Assembly (NCBI RefSeq): GCF_943371865.1
Contig: NZ_CALRWL010000001.1
Location: forward strand, 124,001-188,000
Direction of reading: 5' to 3'
DNA length: 64,000 bases
Source: Azorhizobium sp943371865
Lineage (GTDB): Bacteria > Pseudomonadota > Alphaproteobacteria > Rhizobiales > Xanthobacteraceae
This document shows positions 37,258 through 45,287 of the stretch, piece after piece. The position numbers were made by a program, and so were the translations under genes. Positions within the stretch are counted from its first letter, which is position 1. Every line of letters begins with the position of its first letter. The notes under the pieces are model-generated. The model did not search any database, had not been told where the DNA came from, and worked only from the letters and a program-made list of their open reading frames with translations.

Positions 37258-37995
37258 ATGGCGATGATCTCTCTGCGCAATGTCAGCAAATGGTATGGCC
37301 CGCAGTTCCAGGTGCTGAAGGATTGCACCACGGAAGTGGCCAAGGGCGAGGTGATCGTGGTGTGCGGGCCGTCCGGCTCGGGTAAGTCCACGCTCATCAA
37401 GACCGTGAATGCGCTGGAGACCATCCAGAACGGCGAGATCGTGGTGGACGGCATCACCGTCAATTCCCCCAAGACCAATCTGCCCAAGCTGCGGGCACGG
37501 GTGGGCATGGTGTTCCAGCATTTCGAGCTGTTTCCGCATCTGCGCATCATCGAGAATCTGTGTCTCGGCCAGGAGAAGGTGCTGGGCCGCTCCCATGATG
37601 CCGCCATGGCGAAAGCCGAGGCGCTGCTGGATCGGGTGGGGCTGAAGGTGCAGGCGCAGAAATATCCCGGCCAGCTCTCCGGCGGCCAGCAGCAGCGGGT
37701 CGCCATCGCCCGCGCCCTGGTGATGGACCCGGTGTGCATGCTGTTCGACGAGCCCACCTCGGCCCTGGATCCGGAGATGATCACCGAGGTGCTGGACGTG
37801 ATGGTGGAACTGGCCACCGAGGGCATGACCATGATGGTGGTGACCCACGAAATGGGCTTTGCCCGCAAGGTGGCCAACCGGGTGGTGTTCATGGATGCGG
37901 GCGAGATCGTGGAGGACGCGCTGAAGGAGGATTTCTTCGGCAGCCCCCGCAGCGAGCGGGCGCAAACGTTTCTGTCCAAGATCCTGTCGCATTGA
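37258..37995 (+). CDS. gltL: Glutamate/aspartate ABC transporter ATP-binding protein GltL
   Basis: A 245-residue polar amino acid ABC ATPase with Walker A GPSGSGKST, Q-loop VGMVFQHFELFPHL, signature LSGGQQQRVAIARAL and Walker B MLFDEPTSALDPE. It completes the gltIJKL importer, 25 bases after gltK. Confidence 0.95.
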   Translation: MAMISLRNVSKWYGPQFQVLKDCTTEVAKGEVIVVCGPSGSGKSTLIKTVNALETIQNGEIVVDGITVNSPKTNLPKLRARVGMVFQHFELFPHLRIIENLCLGQEKVLGRSHDAAMAKAEALLDRVGLKVQAQKYPGQLSGGQQQRVAIARALVMDPVCMLFDEPTSALDPEMITEVLDVMVELATEGMTMMVVTHEMGFARKVANRVVFMDAGEIVEDALKEDFFGSPRSERAQTFLSKILSH

Positions 37996-38044
37996 TCCTG
38001 TCTGATGCGCCGGCCGCGAACGGGCGGCGGGCAAGGGCGCGCGC

Positions 38045-39331
38045 ATGGATAAGCATCATGTGGTGGTGGTCGGCGGCGGCTTCGGCGGCCTGCAACTGGT
38101 TCAGGACCTGCGCGGCGCGCCGGTGCGCATCACGCTGATCGACCAGCGCAATCACCATCTGTTCCAGCCGCTGCTCTATCAGGTCGCCACCACGCTGCTG
38201 GCGACCTCGGAGATCGCCTGGCCCATCCGCCACGTGTTCCGCGACCGCCCGGACGTGACCACCCTGCTGGGCGAGGTGACCGGCGTGGAGCGCGCCGCGC
38301 GGCAGGTGATGCTGGCCGGTGGACAGGCCATCGGCTACGACACGCTGGTGCTGGCCACCGGCGCCCGGCATGCCTATTTCGGCCATGACGAATGGGAGCC
38401 GTTCGCCCCCGGCCTGAAGACGCTGGAGGATGCCACCACCATCCGCCGCCGGGTGCTGATGGCGTTCGAGGAAGCGGAACTGGAGGCGGATCCTGCCCGC
38501 CGCGCGGCCTTGCTGACCTTCTGCATCATCGGCGCCGGCCCCACCGGCGTGGAACTGGCCGGCATCATCGCCGATCTGGCCAAGACGGCACTGGTGCCGG
38601 AATTCCGCAACATCGACACCCGCCAGGCCCGCATCCTGCTGATCGAGGCCGGCCCCCGGGTGCTGGCGGCGTTCAGCCCCGAATTGTCAACCTATACCGC
38701 CCGCGAACTGGAGCGGCTCGGGGTCGAGGTGCGCACCGGCGAAGCGGTGACCGCCTGCGACGCGGAAGGCGTGACCATCGGCACCCAGGTGGTGCCGAGC
38801 CGCACGCTGATCTGGGCGGCGGGGGTGCAGGCCTCGCCGGCGGCGATCTGGCTCGACACCCCGGCGGATCGCGCCGGCCGGGTCATGGTGGCGCCGGACA
38901 TGAGCGTGCCGGGCGCACCGGAGATCTTCGTCATCGGCGACACCGCCGCGGCGCTGACGGCCGACGGCAAGCCGGTGCCGGGCATCGCGCCGGCGGCCAA
39001 GCAGCAGGGCGCCTACGTGGCGCGGGTGATCCGCGCCCGGCTGGCGGGGCAGCCGGTGCCGGGGCCGTTCGCCTACCGCCACATGGGCAATCTCGCCACC
39101 ATTGGCCGCAGCGTGGCGGTGATCGAATATGGCGGCTTGCGGCTGAAGGGTTGGCTCGCCTGGTGGATCTGGGGCCTGGCGCACATCTATTTCCTGATCG
39201 GCGCCCGCAGCCGCCTGATCGTCGCCATGAGCTGGTTGTGGATCTTCCTCATCGGCCACCACAGCGCCCGCCTCATCACCCAGCGCGATGTCCGCAGCCT
39301 CCCCGAGCGCACCTCCCCGCCGGAGGAGTGA
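38045..39331 (+). CDS. ndh: Type II NADH dehydrogenase (NDH-2)
   Basis: A 428-residue flavoprotein with the FAD motif VVVVGGGFGGL at the N-terminus, the NADH motif IIGAGPTGVELAG near residue 161 and the second FAD motif IFVIGDTAA near residue 296. The C-terminus has hydrophobic, aromatic segments (WLAWWIWGLAHIYFLIG) that attach it to the inner membrane. It oxidises NADH and reduces quinone without pumping protons. It is in the same direction as gltL, 49 bases downstream, but need not be part of that operon. Confidence 0.92.
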   Translation: MDKHHVVVVGGGFGGLQLVQDLRGAPVRITLIDQRNHHLFQPLLYQVATTLLATSEIAWPIRHVFRDRPDVTTLLGEVTGVERAARQVMLAGGQAIGYDTLVLATGARHAYFGHDEWEPFAPGLKTLEDATTIRRRVLMAFEEAELEADPARRAALLTFCIIGAGPTGVELAGIIADLAKTALVPEFRNIDTRQARILLIEAGPRVLAAFSPELSTYTARELERLGVEVRTGEAVTACDAEGVTIGTQVVPSRTLIWAAGVQASPAAIWLDTPADRAGRVMVAPDMSVPGAPEIFVIGDTAAALTADGKPVPGIAPAAKQQGAYVARVIRARLAGQPVPGPFAYRHMGNLATIGRSVAVIEYGGLRLKGWLAWWIWGLAHIYFLIGARSRLIVAMSWLWIFLIGHHSARLITQRDVRSLPERTSPPEE

Positions 39332-39338
39332 TCCCCGG

Positions 39339-40391
39339 CTACGGCAGGTTTTCGCGCAGCACGATGTCGATGCGCGGCGGGGCGATCCCTGCCGTTGCCT
39401 CGCGCCCCGCTCGCAGATTGGAGAAGATGGCGACGCAACTGGCGATGGCGCTCTCCGGATTCTGGGTGATGACCGCATCCATGGTGCCGTCCAGCAGCAG
39501 GGCGCGGGTGTCGGGGGTGAGGCCGTGGCCCACGAACACCACGTCGGAGCGGCGCATGTCCCGCAGCGCCTTGCCCACGCCCGCCGCGCCGCCGCCGATA
39601 TTGTAGAGGCCCGCAAGATCGGGATGCTGGGCCAGGAACTGCCGGGTCTGGCGATAGTTGCGGGCTTCGTCGTCCTGGCCCTCGCGCAGGCCCACCACCT
39701 CGATCTGCGGGAACATCTCCTCGAACAGATGCAGGAAGCCCATCTCCCGCTCCTCATGGGCGCGATAGGATAATGAGCCGGCGATCATCGCCACCTTGGC
39801 CTTGCGGGCGCCGATGAAGCGGGCGATGAGATAGCCCGCCGTGCGACCGGCCGAGCGGTTGTCGAGGCCGACGCAGGCCACCCGCCGCGCCCCGCCCAGG
39901 TCCGAGATCAGCGTCACCGTGGGCACGCCCTTGTCCGCCAGCGCGTTCACCGCCTCGCGTACGGCGGGATGCTCCAGGGCCATGAAGGCGATGCCGTCGG
40001 CGTTTCTGCCGTGCTGTGTCAGGGCACGGGCCAGCAGCTCGGGGCTGAAGCTCTTGATGAATTCCACCCGCGCCTGGATGTTGCGCTCCGCCAGATCCGG
40101 CCCGGAGGCGGCGATCAGCCGGCCCAGCAGCGCGAGAAAGCGGTTGGTGCCCGCCGGCAACAGGAACACCAGCCGCAGCGGCGCCAGCGCCGCGGGCAGG
40201 TCGCTCTCCAGAACATAGTTCAGCTCCGTGGCCGCCTTGAGCACCCGCTGCACCGTCACCGGGCGCACGCCCGGGCGCCCGTTCAGCACCCGGTCCACGG
40301 TGGCGGTGGACACGCCGGCGCGCCGGGCCACATCCGGCAGTCGGGCGAGAGCGGGGCGCTCCAGGGATGATGGCGGCACATCGGAAGACAT
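39339..40391 (-). CDS. LacI family transcriptional regulator
   Basis: A 350-residue regulator with a LacI helix-turn-helix (LPDVARRAGVSTATVDRVLNGR) and a periplasmic-binding-protein-like sugar domain. The VDRVLN variant, with D in place of the usual S, occurs in a subgroup that uses AraC/ribose-like ligands. It is divergent from the TRAP/RuBisCO-like operon and should control it. Two copies of an 18-bp element bracket the region between them, one covering this gene's own start codon. ATG at 40391 was chosen over the TTG at 40394. Confidence 0.9.
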   Translation of the reverse strand: MSSDVPPSSLERPALARLPDVARRAGVSTATVDRVLNGRPGVRPVTVQRVLKAATELNYVLESDLPAALAPLRLVFLLPAGTNRFLALLGRLIAASGPDLAERNIQARVEFIKSFSPELLARALTQHGRNADGIAFMALEHPAVREAVNALADKGVPTVTLISDLGGARRVACVGLDNRSAGRTAGYLIARFIGARKAKVAMIAGSLSYRAHEEREMGFLHLFEEMFPQIEVVGLREGQDDEARNYRQTRQFLAQHPDLAGLYNIGGGAAGVGKALRDMRRSDVVFVGHGLTPDTRALLLDGTMDAVITQNPESAIASCVAIFSNLRAGREATAGIAPPRIDIVLRENLP

Positions 40392-40404
40392 CAAAAACCA
40401 TCAT
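40387..40404. promoter_or_regulatory. Operator candidate, copy 1 (GACATCAAAAACCATCAT)
   Basis: This 18-bp element covers the lacI start region. It matches copy 2 at 40463-40480 in 17 of 18 bases, in the same orientation and 76 bp away. It is not an obvious palindrome, unlike most LacI operators. Confidence 0.55.
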
Positions 40405-40462
40405 TCTTTCAAATTGACTGCGCGGACACAGGGTTCATAACATTCCCTAGAGCCAAGAAGAA

Positions 40463-40480
40463 GACATCAAAAAGCATCAT
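40463..40480. promoter_or_regulatory. Operator candidate, copy 2 (GACATCAAAAAGCATCAT)
   Basis: The element ends 4 bases before the GGGAGG ribosome-binding site of the TRAP binding-protein gene, so a bound repressor would block transcription of the operon. One base differs from copy 1. Confidence 0.55.
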
Positions 40481-40495
40481 ATATGGGAGGAAGCC

Positions 40496-41512
40496 ATGCC
40501 GATCTTGTCCCGCCGTCACCTGCTTGCGTCCATGGGCGCCGCGTCCGCCGCCGGCCTCATCGGCATGCCCAGCATCGCCCGCGCCGCGGAATACGAGCTG
40601 AAGTATGCCAACAATCTGCCCATGACCCATCCGCTCAACATCCGCGCCCAGGAGTTCGCCAAGCGGGTCGAGACCGAGACCAAGGGCCAGGTCACCATCC
40701 AGATTTTCCCCAACAACCAGTTGGGCGGCGACACCGACATGCTGGCGCAGGTGCGCTCCGGCGGCGTCACCTTCTTCACCCCCTCGGCCCTGGTGATCGC
40801 CACTCTGGTGCCCTCCGCCGCCATCAATGCGGTGGGCTTTGCGTTCGCCGATTACGACCAGGTGTGGAAGGCCATGGATGGCGCGCTGGGCGCCAATGTG
40901 CGCAACGCCATCTCCAAGGTCGGCCTCTATGCCTTCGAGAAGATGTGGGACAACGGCTTCCGCCAGATGACCTCGTCCAAGGCGCCCATCACCACCGCCA
41001 AGGACATGGACGGCCTGAAGATCCGCGTGCCGGTGAGCCCGCTGTCGGTCTCCATGTTCAAGGCGCTGGGCTCGGCCCCCGCCAGCCTGCAATTCTCGGA
41101 AGTCTATTCCGCGCTCCAGACCAAGATCGTCGATGCGCAGGAAAATCCCCTGCCGATCATCCAGGTGGCCAAGCTTTACGAAGTGCAGAAATACGCCTCC
41201 CTCACCAACCACATCTGGGACGGTTACTGGTTCATCGCCAACGGTCGCGAGTGGAAGAGCCTGCCGGAAAACCTGCAGAAGATCATCGCTTCCGCCATCA
41301 ATGACGCGGGCCTCGCCCAGCGCGCCGACATCAAGGCGCTGAACCAGGGCGTGCAGGCGGATCTGGAGAAGAACGGCCTCACCTTCAACACCACCACGCC
41401 GGACAGCTTCCGCGCCAAATTGCGCGACAGCGGCTTCTATGTGGAGTGGAAGGGCCGCTTCGGCGACGAGGTATGGGGCCTGCTCGAAGGCGCCGTGGGC
41501 AAGCTCGCCTGA
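40496..41512 (+). CDS. TRAP transporter substrate-binding protein (DctP family)
   Basis: A 338-residue periplasmic binding protein with a twin-arginine signal (SRRHLLASMGAASAAG) and the DctP landmarks IRAQEFAKRV, IFPNNQLGGDTDMLAQVRSG and LKIRVPVSP with the conserved carboxylate-binding arginine. GGGAGG lies 5 bases before the start. It is first in an operon running to the sugar-acid kinase. It is clearly paralogous to the binding protein at 19866-20900. Its ligand is predicted to be a sugar acid processed by the RuBisCO-like pathway. Confidence 0.93.
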   Translation: MPILSRRHLLASMGAASAAGLIGMPSIARAAEYELKYANNLPMTHPLNIRAQEFAKRVETETKGQVTIQIFPNNQLGGDTDMLAQVRSGGVTFFTPSALVIATLVPSAAINAVGFAFADYDQVWKAMDGALGANVRNAISKVGLYAFEKMWDNGFRQMTSSKAPITTAKDMDGLKIRVPVSPLSVSMFKALGSAPASLQFSEVYSALQTKIVDAQENPLPIIQVAKLYEVQKYASLTNHIWDGYWFIANGREWKSLPENLQKIIASAINDAGLAQRADIKALNQGVQADLEKNGLTFNTTTPDSFRAKLRDSGFYVEWKGRFGDEVWGLLEGAVGKLA

Positions 41513-41555
41513 TCGCTGTTCATCACCTGCTCATTGTTTGCGAACGGAGGTGGCC

Positions 41556-43424
41556 ATGTCCGGCACCTTATCCAGCGTGGCGGCCGCCGAACCGGCCGCC
41601 ACCGGCGCCGGCGCGCGTCTCGATCGGGCCTTTTTCGGGCTGATCGAGATGGCGGCGGCCCTGCTGGTGGCAGTGGAAGTGGTGGTGCTGTTCGCCGGCG
41701 TGATGGCCCGCTACGTCTTCCACGCCCCCTTGGTGTGGTCGGACGAGCTGGCCTCCATCCTGTTCCTGTGGCTGTCCATGCTGGGTGCCGTGGTGGCCCT
41801 GCGCCGGGGCGAGCATATGCGCATGACCGGCATGCTGGGCCTGGTGGGCCCGCAGACCCGCGCGGTGCTGGAGGCCCTGGCGGTGATCGTGCCCTTGGCG
41901 GTGCTGGGGCTGATCCTGCATCCGGCGCTGGATTATGCCAGCGAGGAGCGCTTCATCGTCACCCCGGCGCTGGAAATCAGCAATGTCTGGCGTGCCGCCG
42001 CCATTCCGGTGGGCCTCGCCCTCATGGTGCTGGCCTCCTTCGCCCGGCTGGCGCGGTTCGGCTCGGTGCGCGCCGTGGCGGTGGCCGTGGCCCTCACCGC
42101 CGTGATGCTGGTCGCCTTCTATCTCGCCGGGCCGATGCTGAAGCCCTTGGGCCAGCTTAATCTCATCATCTTCTTCGTGGGCGTGGTGGGGGTGTGCGTG
42201 TTCACCGGCGTGCCCATCGCCTTCGCCTTTGCGCTCGCCACCTTCGGCTATCTGGCGCTCACCACCCGCACCCCCTTGCTGGTGATGGTGGGCCGGCTGG
42301 ATGAGGGCATGAGCCATCTCATCCTGCTTGCGGTGCCGCTGTTCATCTTCCTCGGCGCGCTGATCGAGATGACCGGCATGGCGAAAGCCATGATCGCCTT
42401 TCTCGCCAGCCTGCTGGGGCACGTGAAGGGCGGGCTGTCCTATGTGCTGATCGGCGCCATGTATCTGGTCTCGGGCATTTCCGGCTCCAAGATCGCCGAC
42501 ATGGCGGCCATCGCCCCGATCCTGTTTCCCGAGATGAAGGCCCGCGGCGCCAAGGAGGGTGATCTGGTGGCCCTGCTGGCCGCCACCGGCGCCCAGACCG
42601 AGACCATTCCCCCGTCCATCGTGCTCATCACCATCGGCTCGGTCACCGGCGTATCCATCGCCGCACTGTTCACCGGCGGCATGGTGCCGGCGCTGGTGCT
42701 GGGGGTGTGCCTGTGCACGGTGGTGTGGGCGCGCTATCGCTTCGAGGATCTCAGCCATATCCGCAAGCCCTCGCTGAAAGAGGTGGGCAAACTGGCGGTG
42801 GTGGCAGTGCCGGCCATCGCGCTGCCGTTCGTCATCCGCGCGGCGGTGGTGGAAGGGGTGGCCACCGCCACCGAAGTCTCCACCATCGGCATCGTCTATG
42901 CGGCCATCATGGGCATCTTCGTCTATCGCCGGTTCGATGTGCGCCGCCTGCCGGGCATGCTGGTCGAGACCGCTTCGCTCACCGGCGCCATCATCTTCAT
43001 CGTCGGCAGCGCCACCGCCATGGCCTGGGGCCTCACCCAGTCCGGTTTCTCGCAGAACCTGGCCCATGCCATGGCCGCCATTCCCGGCGGGTCGTATGGC
43101 TTCCTCGCCATCTCCATCGTCGCCTTCATCATCCTGGGCAGCGTCCTGGAGGGCATTCCGGCCATCGTATTGTTCGGCCCGCTGCTGTTCCCCATCGCCA
43201 AGGCGGCGGGGGTGCACGAGGTGCACTATGCCATGGTGGTCATCTTCGCCATGGGCATCGGCCTGTTCACCCCGCCGTTCGGGGTCGGCTATTACGGCGC
43301 CTGCGCCATTTCCAAGATCAATCCCGACGAGGGCCTCCGGCACATCTGGGGCTATGTGGCGGCGCTGCTGGTGGGGCTCATCATCGTGGCCGCCTTCCCC
43401 TGGCTCTCCACCGGTTTCCTGTGA
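41556..43424 (+). CDS. TRAP transporter fused permease (DctQ-DctM)
   Basis: A 622-residue inner-membrane protein combining the small (residues ~20-175, VMARYVFHAPLVWSDELAS) and large TRAP subunits (residues ~200-620, GVPIAFAFALATFGYL, VSGISGSKIADMAAIAP, TGAQTETIPPS). It would import the binding protein's ligand with sodium. The ATG at 41556 has CGGAGG 5 bases upstream. It closely parallels the fused permease at 17978-19861. Confidence 0.92.
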   Translation: MSGTLSSVAAAEPAATGAGARLDRAFFGLIEMAAALLVAVEVVVLFAGVMARYVFHAPLVWSDELASILFLWLSMLGAVVALRRGEHMRMTGMLGLVGPQTRAVLEALAVIVPLAVLGLILHPALDYASEERFIVTPALEISNVWRAAAIPVGLALMVLASFARLARFGSVRAVAVAVALTAVMLVAFYLAGPMLKPLGQLNLIIFFVGVVGVCVFTGVPIAFAFALATFGYLALTTRTPLLVMVGRLDEGMSHLILLAVPLFIFLGALIEMTGMAKAMIAFLASLLGHVKGGLSYVLIGAMYLVSGISGSKIADMAAIAPILFPEMKARGAKEGDLVALLAATGAQTETIPPSIVLITIGSVTGVSIAALFTGGMVPALVLGVCLCTVVWARYRFEDLSHIRKPSLKEVGKLAVVAVPAIALPFVIRAAVVEGVATATEVSTIGIVYAAIMGIFVYRRFDVRRLPGMLVETASLTGAIIFIVGSATAMAWGLTQSGFSQNLAHAMAAIPGGSYGFLAISIVAFIILGSVLEGIPAIVLFGPLLFPIAKAAGVHEVHYAMVVIFAMGIGLFTPPFGVGYYGACAISKINPDEGLRHIWGYVAALLVGLIIVAAFPWLSTGFL

Positions 43425-43455
43425 TTTTCAGAACACGCAAGACAGAGGTGGCGTC

Positions 43456-43995
43456 ATGAGCCGATTTTTCGGTGAGATCCGGCAGGCCGGATATGTGGTC
43501 AAGGACATCGAAGCGGCCATGGACTACTGGAGCCGCACTCTCGGCATCGGTCCCTGGTATTACAATCCGCGCGTCCCGATTATGAACTATACCTATCGTG
43601 GTGAGCGCTACGAGGTGCACAACTCGGTGGCGCTGGCCAATTCCGGCCCGTTGCAGATGGAGCTGATCCAGACCCGCAACGACGCCCCCTCCATGTATCG
43701 CGACTTCCTGCAGGCCGGGAATACCGGCCTCCAGCACGTGGCCTATTGGACGGAGAACTATGATGCGGATCTCGCCCGCCTCACCGCCCAGGGCTTCAAG
43801 GCGGTGATGAGCGGCGAAGTGGGCGAGAAGGGGCGCTTCGTCTATTTCGATACCGAATATCACCCCGGCACGGTGATCGAGCTGTCCGAAGTGGCCGGTC
43901 CCAAGGGCAAGTTGTTCAAGCTGATCCGCGAGGCTTCGGAAGGCTGGGACGGCTCCGATCCGGTGCGGCCCTTCCCCGATCTCTCCACCCTCTGA
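43456..43995 (+). CDS. VOC (glyoxalase/epimerase) superfamily protein
   Basis: A 179-residue protein of the vicinal oxygen chelate fold, with two beta-alpha-beta modules: QAGYVVKDIEAAMDYWSRTLG in two parts at the start and NTGLQHVAYWTENYDADLARL in the middle. Candidate metal ligands are in LQMELIQ, LQHVAYW and TVIELSE. It resembles methylmalonyl-CoA epimerase-like and ring-cleavage dioxygenase-like members. It lies between the TRAP permease and the RuBisCO-like gene (8 bases), so it probably acts in the same pathway, for example as an epimerase, isomerase or decarboxylase. The reaction is unknown. Confidence 0.85.
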   Translation: MSRFFGEIRQAGYVVKDIEAAMDYWSRTLGIGPWYYNPRVPIMNYTYRGERYEVHNSVALANSGPLQMELIQTRNDAPSMYRDFLQAGNTGLQHVAYWTENYDADLARLTAQGFKAVMSGEVGEKGRFVYFDTEYHPGTVIELSEVAGPKGKLFKLIREASEGWDGSDPVRPFPDLSTL

Positions 43996-44003
43996 GGCGG
44001 GCC

Positions 44004-45287
44004 ATGGACGCGACCCATCCTGATCCGCGCCATCTGGAAGCCACCTATCTGATCGAGACCCCGCTCGATCCCGCCAAGGTGGCGGAGGTGATGGCGGGGG
44101 AACAGTCCAGCGGCACCTTCACCCGGGTGCATGGCGAGACCGACGATCTGCGCGCCCGCTCGCGGGCCACGGTGGTCGCGGTGCAGGACTTGGGATCGGT
44201 GGGCGAACCCAGCCTGCCCAATGCCTATCTGGCGCGGCGCGGAACCGGGGGGCCGTACCGGCGCGCGCGCATCACCCTGTCGTTTCCGCTGGGCAATATC
44301 GGCGTCAACCTGCCGAACCTTGCCGCCACGGTGGCCGGCAATCTGTTCGATCTGGGCGAAGTCACCGGCATGCGGCTGGAGCGCCTCGCGCTGCCCGGCG
44401 CCTACCGCCGCAGCTTTGACCTGCCGCGCCAGGGCGTGGCCGGCACCCGCCGCCTGACCGGCGTGGGGGCAGGGCCTCTGGTGGGCTCCATCATCAAGCC
44501 GAACGTCGGGCTGTCGGCGGAGGAGACCGGCGATCTGGTGGGCCAGCTCTGCGCCGCCGGGCTGGATTTCATCAAGGATGACGAAATCTGCGCCGATCCC
44601 GTCCACGCCCCCTTGGCGGAACGGGTGCCGGCGGTGATGCGGCGGGTGCGCGACCATGCGGACCGCACCGGCAAGACCGTGATGGTGGCCTTCAACATCA
44701 CCGACGAGACCGACGCCATGCGCCGCCATGCGGATCTGGTGGCGCGGGAGGGCGGCACTTGCGTCATGGCGAGTCTCAACTGGTGCGGCTTCTCCGCCAT
44801 CCAGACCTTGCGGCGCTCCACGGATCTGGTGCTGCATGGCCATCGCAACGGCTTTGGCGCGCTCTCGCGCCAGCCGCTGCTGGGCATTTCGTTCCAGGCC
44901 TATCAGGTGCTCTGGCGCCTCGCGGGGGTGGACCACATGCATGTGCACGGCCTCCAGGGCAAGTTCGCCCAGGAGGATGCGGAGGTGGTGGAGAGCGCCC
45001 GCGATTGCCTCGCCTTGCTGAACGATGAGGTGGACGACCGGGTGATGCCCGCCTTCTCCTCCGGCCAATGGGCCGGAACCGCGCCGGTCACTTATGCGGC
45101 GGCGGGCGACGGCGACCTGTTGTTCATGGCCGGGGGCGGCATCATGGCCCATCCGGACGGGCCGGCGGCGGGCGTCGCCAGCATCCGCCAGGCGTGGGAA
45201 GCGGTGATGGCGGGGGAAAGCCTGGAAGACGCTGCCGCCAGCCAGAGCGAACTGCGCCACGCGCTGGCCTTCTTCGGCAAAGCGTGA
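44004..45287 (+). CDS. RuBisCO-like protein (OiaT/OiaX-type sugar-acid phosphate enzyme)
   Basis: A 427-residue form IV RuBisCO large-subunit homologue. Many active-site positions can be placed by motif (RuBisCO numbering in brackets): K165 (K175), K191, D193 and E194 in IKDDE (carbamylated K201, D203, E204), H280-R281 (H294-R295), H313 (H327) and loop-6 lysine K320 (K334). However, N167 replaces the second lysine of the KPKLG motif (K177), so it is not a carbon-fixing RuBisCO. RuBisCO-like proteins next to a DUF1537 kinase are known as 3-oxo-isoapionate-4-phosphate decarboxylase or transcarboxylase/hydrolase. This assignment is inferred from the neighbourhood. Its stop overlaps the kinase start by 4 bases. 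Confidence 0.88.
   Translation: MDATHPDPRHLEATYLIETPLDPAKVAEVMAGEQSSGTFTRVHGETDDLRARSRATVVAVQDLGSVGEPSLPNAYLARRGTGGPYRRARITLSFPLGNIGVNLPNLAATVAGNLFDLGEVTGMRLERLALPGAYRRSFDLPRQGVAGTRRLTGVGAGPLVGSIIKPNVGLSAEETGDLVGQLCAAGLDFIKDDEICADPVHAPLAERVPAVMRRVRDHADRTGKTVMVAFNITDETDAMRRHADLVAREGGTCVMASLNWCGFSAIQTLRRSTDLVLHGHRNGFGALSRQPLLGISFQAYQVLWRLAGVDHMHVHGLQGKFAQEDAEVVESARDCLALLNDEVDDRVMPAFSSGQWAGTAPVTYAAAGDGDLLFMAGGGIMAHPDGPAAGVASIRQAWEAVMAGESLEDAAASQSELRHALAFFGKA

Noticed and set aside
45068..45283. Longer N-terminus for the DUF1537 kinase
   Set aside because: The extra part overlaps the RuBisCO-like gene in another frame and is G/R-rich. The GTGA overlap at 45284-45287 places the kinase motif at its normal distance from the start.
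44004..45287. Carbon-fixing RuBisCO large subunit
   Set aside because: The K177 equivalent is asparagine, the protein is shorter than form I/II enzymes, there is no small subunit or phosphoribulokinase nearby, and the operon is of sugar-acid catabolic type.
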